DNA from: Thermoflexus sp.
GTDB lineage: Bacteria; Chloroflexota; Anaerolineae; B4-G1; DUEL01
Assembly (NCBI GenBank): GCA_028276215.1
Contig: JAPYWT010000179.1
Span: 1 to 5,782, forward strand
DNA length: 5,782 nucleotides
Reading direction: 5' to 3'
Position 1 is the stretch's first letter; the number at the start of each line of letters is the position of its first letter. The translations under genes and the position numbers were made by a program. The notes beneath the pieces are model-generated. The model was not told where the DNA came from, did no database searches, and saw only the letters and a list, made by a program, of their open reading frames with translations. Of this stretch, positions 4,275 to 5,782 are shown piece by piece.

Positions 4275-5554
4275 CCCAACAGAATCTCCCTTCCAACTGG
4301 GCCGCCCGGTTCTTCACCGTCTGGACCGGTCAGGCCTTCTCCCTCTTCGGGAGCATGCTGGTGCAGTTCGCCCTGGTCTGGTGGCTGACGAAGACCACCG
4401 GCTCGGCGACGGTACTGGCGCTGGCGACGATGGTCGCCATGCTGCCCCAGGTCTTCATGGGCCCCTTCGTCGGGGCGCTGGTGGACCGCTGGAACCGGCG
4501 GCGGGTGATGATCATCACCGACAGCCTCATCGCTCTGACCACCGTCGTGTTGGCGGCCCTGGCCGCGATGGGGGCCATGCGGGTGGGGCATGTCTTCGCC
4601 GTGATGTTCATCCGTTCGGTGGGGGGCGTCTTCCACTGGGCGGCGATGCAGGCCTCCACCTCCCTGATGGTCCCCGATCGGCATCTGGCGCGCGTCGCGG
4701 GCCTCAACCAGACGCTGAACGGGGCGCTGCAGATTGTCGCGCCGCCGGTGGGGGCTTTGCTCTGGGGCGTCCTCCCCCTTTACGGCATCCTGGCGATAGA
4801 TGTGGGGACGGCGCTGCTGGCGGTTATCCCCCTCTGCTTCATCTCTATCCCGCAGCCGACGGTGCGCCGCCAGGCCGGCGCCCCGTCTTCCCTGTTCCGG
4901 GACGTGCTGGAAGGGGTGCGCTACATCTGGTGGTGGCCGGGGGTGCGGGCCCTCCTGCTGATGGCGACGGTCATCAACTTCACCATCAACCCCGGTTTCG
5001 CCCTGATGCCCATCCTCATCACCCGCCACTTCGGGCGGGGGGCACTGGAACTGGGGTGGATGGAGTCGGCGTGGGGGATTGGCGTGGTCGTCGGCGGGCT
5101 GGCGCTGAGCGGGTGGGGCGGTTTCCGCCGCCGCATCCTGACCACCCTGATGGGGCTGGTCGGGATGGGGGTCGGCGTGCTGGTTCTGGGGCTGGTGCCG
5201 CCGGGAGGCTTCGTCCTGGCGCTGGTGGCCATGTTCTTCGCCGGGGCGATGAACCCCATCACCAACGGGCCGGTGTTCGCCATCATCCAGGCGCGGGTGG
5301 CTCCGGAACTCCAGGGGCGCGTCTTCACGACCATTGGGAGCATCGCCAGCGCGATGATGCCCCTGGGGACCGCCGTTGCCGGTCCCGTGGCCGACTGGCT
5401 GGGCGTGCGGGTCTGGTTCCTGGTCGGCGGCGCCGTCTGCGCCCTGATGGGGGTGGTCTCGTTCTTCGTCCCGGCGATTGTGGATATGGAAGACCAGATG
5501 GCAGTTTCTTCTGCGTCGGGAGGGCTGGCAGAGGGGGTTGTCCTGGCGGATTGA
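4271..5554 (+). CDS. MFS transporter (MFS_3/MefA-EntS-like), probable efflux pump
   Basis: A 427-residue MFS protein of a different subgroup from its neighbour. Motif A, GPFVGALVDRWNRRRV, lies at 64-79 (D72, R73, R76-R78). The stretch PDRHLARVAGLNQTLNGALQ at 135-154, followed by IVAPPVGALL, and ARVAPELQGRVF at 341-352, are hallmarks of the MFS_3 group that includes macrolide and enterobactin exporters. About 12 membrane segments can be traced; the last ends near residue 401, leaving a short soluble tail. Its ATG lies inside the stop of the preceding gene (ATGA), with no separate strong Shine-Dalgarno, so translation is probably coupled. It probably exports a hydrophobic or antibiotic-like compound; the substrate is unknown. 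Two adjacent, co-translated MFS genes of distinct subgroups are more likely complementary than a recent duplication. Confidence 0.92.
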   Translation: MTQQNLPSNWAARFFTVWTGQAFSLFGSMLVQFALVWWLTKTTGSATVLALATMVAMLPQVFMGPFVGALVDRWNRRRVMIITDSLIALTTVVLAALAAMGAMRVGHVFAVMFIRSVGGVFHWAAMQASTSLMVPDRHLARVAGLNQTLNGALQIVAPPVGALLWGVLPLYGILAIDVGTALLAVIPLCFISIPQPTVRRQAGAPSSLFRDVLEGVRYIWWWPGVRALLLMATVINFTINPGFALMPILITRHFGRGALELGWMESAWGIGVVVGGLALSGWGGFRRRILTTLMGLVGMGVGVLVLGLVPPGGFVLALVAMFFAGAMNPITNGPVFAIIQARVAPELQGRVFTTIGSIASAMMPLGTAVAGPVADWLGVRVWFLVGGAVCALMGVVSFFVPAIVDMEDQMAVSSASGGLAEGVVLAD

Positions 5555-5575
5555 CCCGCGATCAGTAATCATAAC

Positions 5576-5618
5576 GATGTTTTCACTGCGGCGGCTTCGC
5601 CGCCGCAGTGAAAGCATC
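5576..5618. terminator. Very stable hairpin after the transporter pair, probable terminator
   Basis: Arms TTTCACTGCGGCGGC (5581-5595) and GCCGCCGCAGTGAAA (5599-5613) are perfectly complementary around a TTC loop. GATGT (5576-5580) and GCATC (5614-5618) extend the stem to 20 bp with one U-G pair. It lies 21 bases after the second MFS stop and 29 bases before the next start. The downstream T content is poor (ATTCTT), and the A/T-rich stem base is symmetric, so a weak bidirectional terminator or an mRNA-stabilising structure are both possible. Its core GCGGCTTCGCCG (5591-5602) also occurs at 644-655. Confidence 0.65.
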
Positions 5619-5635
5619 ATTCTTACCCTTTCGTT

Positions 5636-5640
5636 GGAGG
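5636..5640 (+). promoter_or_regulatory. Shine-Dalgarno of the last gene
   Basis: GGAGG with a 7-base spacer to ATG at 5648. It supports this start and shows that the truncated ORF is translated. Confidence 0.75.
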
Positions 5641-5647
5641 TGGTTTG

Positions 5648-5782
5648 ATGACGACAGAAGAGCGACTGAAGATTCTCCAGATGCTGGAAGAGGGAAAAAT
5701 CACCGCAGAGGAAGCGGCGGCGCTCCTGCGGGCGCTGGGAGGCCGGAAACCCGGCCCCGCTGGCCCCGGACCCTCCGGTGAG
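5648..5782 (+). CDS. SHOCT-like domain protein, N-terminal part (runs off window)
   Basis: An open frame of 45 codons with no stop before the window ends. Residues 5-31 form the helical hairpin ERLKILQMLEEGKITAEEAA plus ALLRALG, typical of the N-terminal domain of YvlB/LiaX-type proteins. After it comes a Gly/Pro-rich stretch (32-44, GGRKPGPAGPGPS) that looks like a flexible linker to a further domain outside the window. In YvlB-like proteins that domain is a DUF4097 beta repeat; here it is not visible. The start is fixed by GGAGG seven bases upstream. The gene follows the 20-bp hairpin at 5576-5618, so it may be a separate transcription unit or a reduced-expression member of the same operon. 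No promoter was found in the 93-base gap, whose main content is that hairpin. Confidence 0.82.
   Translation, partial: MTTEERLKILQMLEEGKITAEEAAALLRALGGRKPGPAGPGPSGE

Noticed and set aside
4126..5568. 480-codon open frame on the plus strand in another frame
   Set aside because: It overlaps the second MFS gene out of frame. Its composition is Gly/Arg/Ala/Pro-rich with no membrane segments or motifs.
4178..5620. 480-codon open frame on the minus strand
   Set aside because: Antisense to the second MFS gene, low-complexity His/Arg/Gln/Asp composition and no family resemblance.

Overview
The window is G+C-rich bacterial DNA (well over 60% by eye). It carries strong Shine-Dalgarno sequences, one textbook SigA/sigma-70-type promoter, and intergenic spacers full of short repeats and hairpins. 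The gene content (a DUF2089 zinc-ribbon regulator, a DUF4097 beta-repeat protein, SHOCT-like helical hairpins and two MFS exporters) together with these repeat-rich spacers suggests a member of Chloroflexota, perhaps Anaerolineae. That placement is an inference from gene style; no rRNA or marker gene is present. No tRNA, rRNA, CRISPR array, insertion sequence or transposase was found.

Layout. On the left, two response-regulator genes read leftward. One is complete and consists of a receiver domain only (100-498). The other begins 8 bases downstream of its stop and runs off the window (1-91). A 452-base divergent spacer follows; it holds a nested, mutually exclusive set of hairpins (613-717) and then an AT-rich island with a strong rightward promoter (884-912). 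Everything after that reads rightward: a DUF2089 regulator (951-1316), a repeat cluster containing a terminator-like stem-loop (1334-1490), a 75-residue unknown protein (1511-1738), a DUF4097 beta-repeat/coiled-coil/SHOCT-like protein (1752-2972), two MFS transporters overlapping by ATGA (3009-4274 and 4271-5554), a 20-bp perfect-stem hairpin (5576-5618), and the start of another SHOCT-like protein that leaves the window (5648-5782).

How the genes may work together. Three separate genes carry the same short helical hairpin of the type (E)EGKITAEEAAxLLxAL: at the C-terminus of the DUF2089 regulator, at the C-terminus of the DUF4097 protein, and at the N-terminus of the last gene. The same element is known from the YvlB/LiaX-type envelope-stress proteins of Firmicutes. 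The most economical hypothesis is a locally regulated envelope-stress or efflux module. In it, a zinc-ribbon/HTH regulator and a cytoplasmic beta-repeat scaffold share an interaction tag and are co-transcribed with two exporters. The substrate, and any link to the divergent response regulators, cannot be read from the sequence.
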